From Dehalococcoidia bacterium CG2_30_46_9 (GTDB taxonomy: Bacteria > Chloroflexota > Dehalococcoidia > GIF9 > AB-539-J10): DNA of 12,416 nt. Made by a program: the position numbers and the translations under genes. The stretch spans positions 1-12,416 of the forward strand of contig MNYE01000100.1 of NCBI GenBank assembly GCA_001873005.1, written 5' to 3'. This document shows, in pieces, positions 11,953 through 12,416 of this stretch; the stretch's first letter is position 1; each line of letters begins with the position of its first letter. The notes below the pieces were generated by a model. The model did not search any database. It was not told where the DNA came from and saw only the letters and a list, made by a program, of their open reading frames with translations.

Positions 11953-12039
11953 CCCTTCGCCAAGTTGCTGGTCCTGTGTAGACGCCAATGGACGGTAGCT
12001 GGCATTCTTTTCCTATGGGATTTATGAGGCAGATTAACG

Positions 12040-12411
12040 CTATAAATTAAGTAAATCATTACGCCTTTTGTTAGTCAGAATTCGGATTTTTGGGGACCGT
12101 TTACTGCATTGACCACAGCTACAGATGTTGCTCTCAAAATTGGCATCCCCAACGAGGATAAGATCGACAGCTTCCTGCGTTAGCATGTGATAATGAAATG
12201 CGTCTCTTCTTGCTGCCGATGTTTTATGGGTAAACATATCAATCGATGCAGAGTCCTCTCGGACATTTATCACCAATTTGCGATCCTCTTCCAAGAAATC
12301 TCTTGAAACATTATGGTAACCCCAGTACGGCAAAACATTTTCAAGGTCCACAACCAATAGATTATCGTGGGGCGTGATAAGATGGTTAAAACGATTGATT
12401 TTTGCCTCCAT
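12040..12411 (-). CDS. Unrecognised protein at the right edge
   Basis: I do not recognise this 123-aa protein. Seen in it: an N-terminal strand with acidic residues, NLLVVDLENVLPYWGYHN (the DLEN recalls acidic metal-site motifs but no family can be assigned); a second strand VDLILVGDANFES; a cysteine cluster, NICSCGQCSKRSP (CxCxxC); and a basic C-terminus (ILTNKRRNDLLNL). No signal peptide or membrane segment is present. The ATG is 5 bases from the window end with AAAGG directly adjacent, so spacing is poor and the true start may lie outside the window. It converges with DUF951. Codon pattern and continuous open frame make it a probable gene rather than a shadow, but only moderately so. Confidence 0.5.
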   Translation of the reverse strand: MEAKINRFNHLITPHDNLLVVDLENVLPYWGYHNVSRDFLEEDRKLVINVREDSASIDMFTHKTSAARRDAFHYHMLTQEAVDLILVGDANFESNICSCGQCSKRSPKIRILTNKRRNDLLNL

Positions 12412-12416
12412 CCTTT

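Overview
The window looks like a contig from an uncultured bacterium of moderate G+C, most likely Chloroflexota (Dehalococcoidia-like). This is inference from gene content, not a marker gene. The hints are an archaeal/ER-type (Ser-His) signal peptidase next to a DUF5305 membrane protein, a DUF951 protein fused by overlap to a type-2 pyrF, several dispersed palindromic repeats, and HicBA cassettes. I see no rRNA, tRNA, CRISPR array, integrase or transposase.

Region 1 (1-3770, minus strand) is a secretion/surface module. Read from 3588 downwards it holds two small paralogous exported proteins with near-identical signal sequences (both end GIGAAFATG or AIGAAFATG), an archaeal-type signal peptidase I, and a large DUF5305 membrane protein. 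The natural reading is a dedicated signal peptidase processing the two small exported proteins, as SipW does for TasA in Bacillus. Two genes here lack any ATG/GTG/TTG at the place where protein and ribosome-binding evidence puts their start; ATA sits there instead. The DUF5305 gene is split by one extra base.

Region 2 (3590-4218) has no gene I can support. It holds a structured leader for the first exported protein, then a cluster of palindromic repeats. Two repeats in the window (10-67 and 3904-3951) share one layout: an outer stem enclosing two perfect hairpins.

Region 3 (4219-5663, plus strand) contains two consecutive hicB-hicA toxin-antitoxin pairs, each with stop/start overlap, followed 10 nt later by a clan AA (retropepsin-like) aspartic protease. 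A 24-nt exact repeat lies before pair 1 and between the pairs.

Region 4 (5731-7455) is regulatory. It contains an OmpR-type response regulator broken at a run of seven C, a second stand-alone receiver, and a zinc-ribbon miniprotein, all on the minus strand. Both receivers lack the phospho-acceptor Asp. A terminator-like hairpin sits in the regulator's leader. A BldC/excisionase-type HTH protein is divergent.

Region 5 (7705-12416) is mostly housekeeping: tldD-type metalloprotease, a SWIM-motif miniprotein, folC, pyrF with a clear -35/-10, DUF951, and one unrecognised protein at the right edge.
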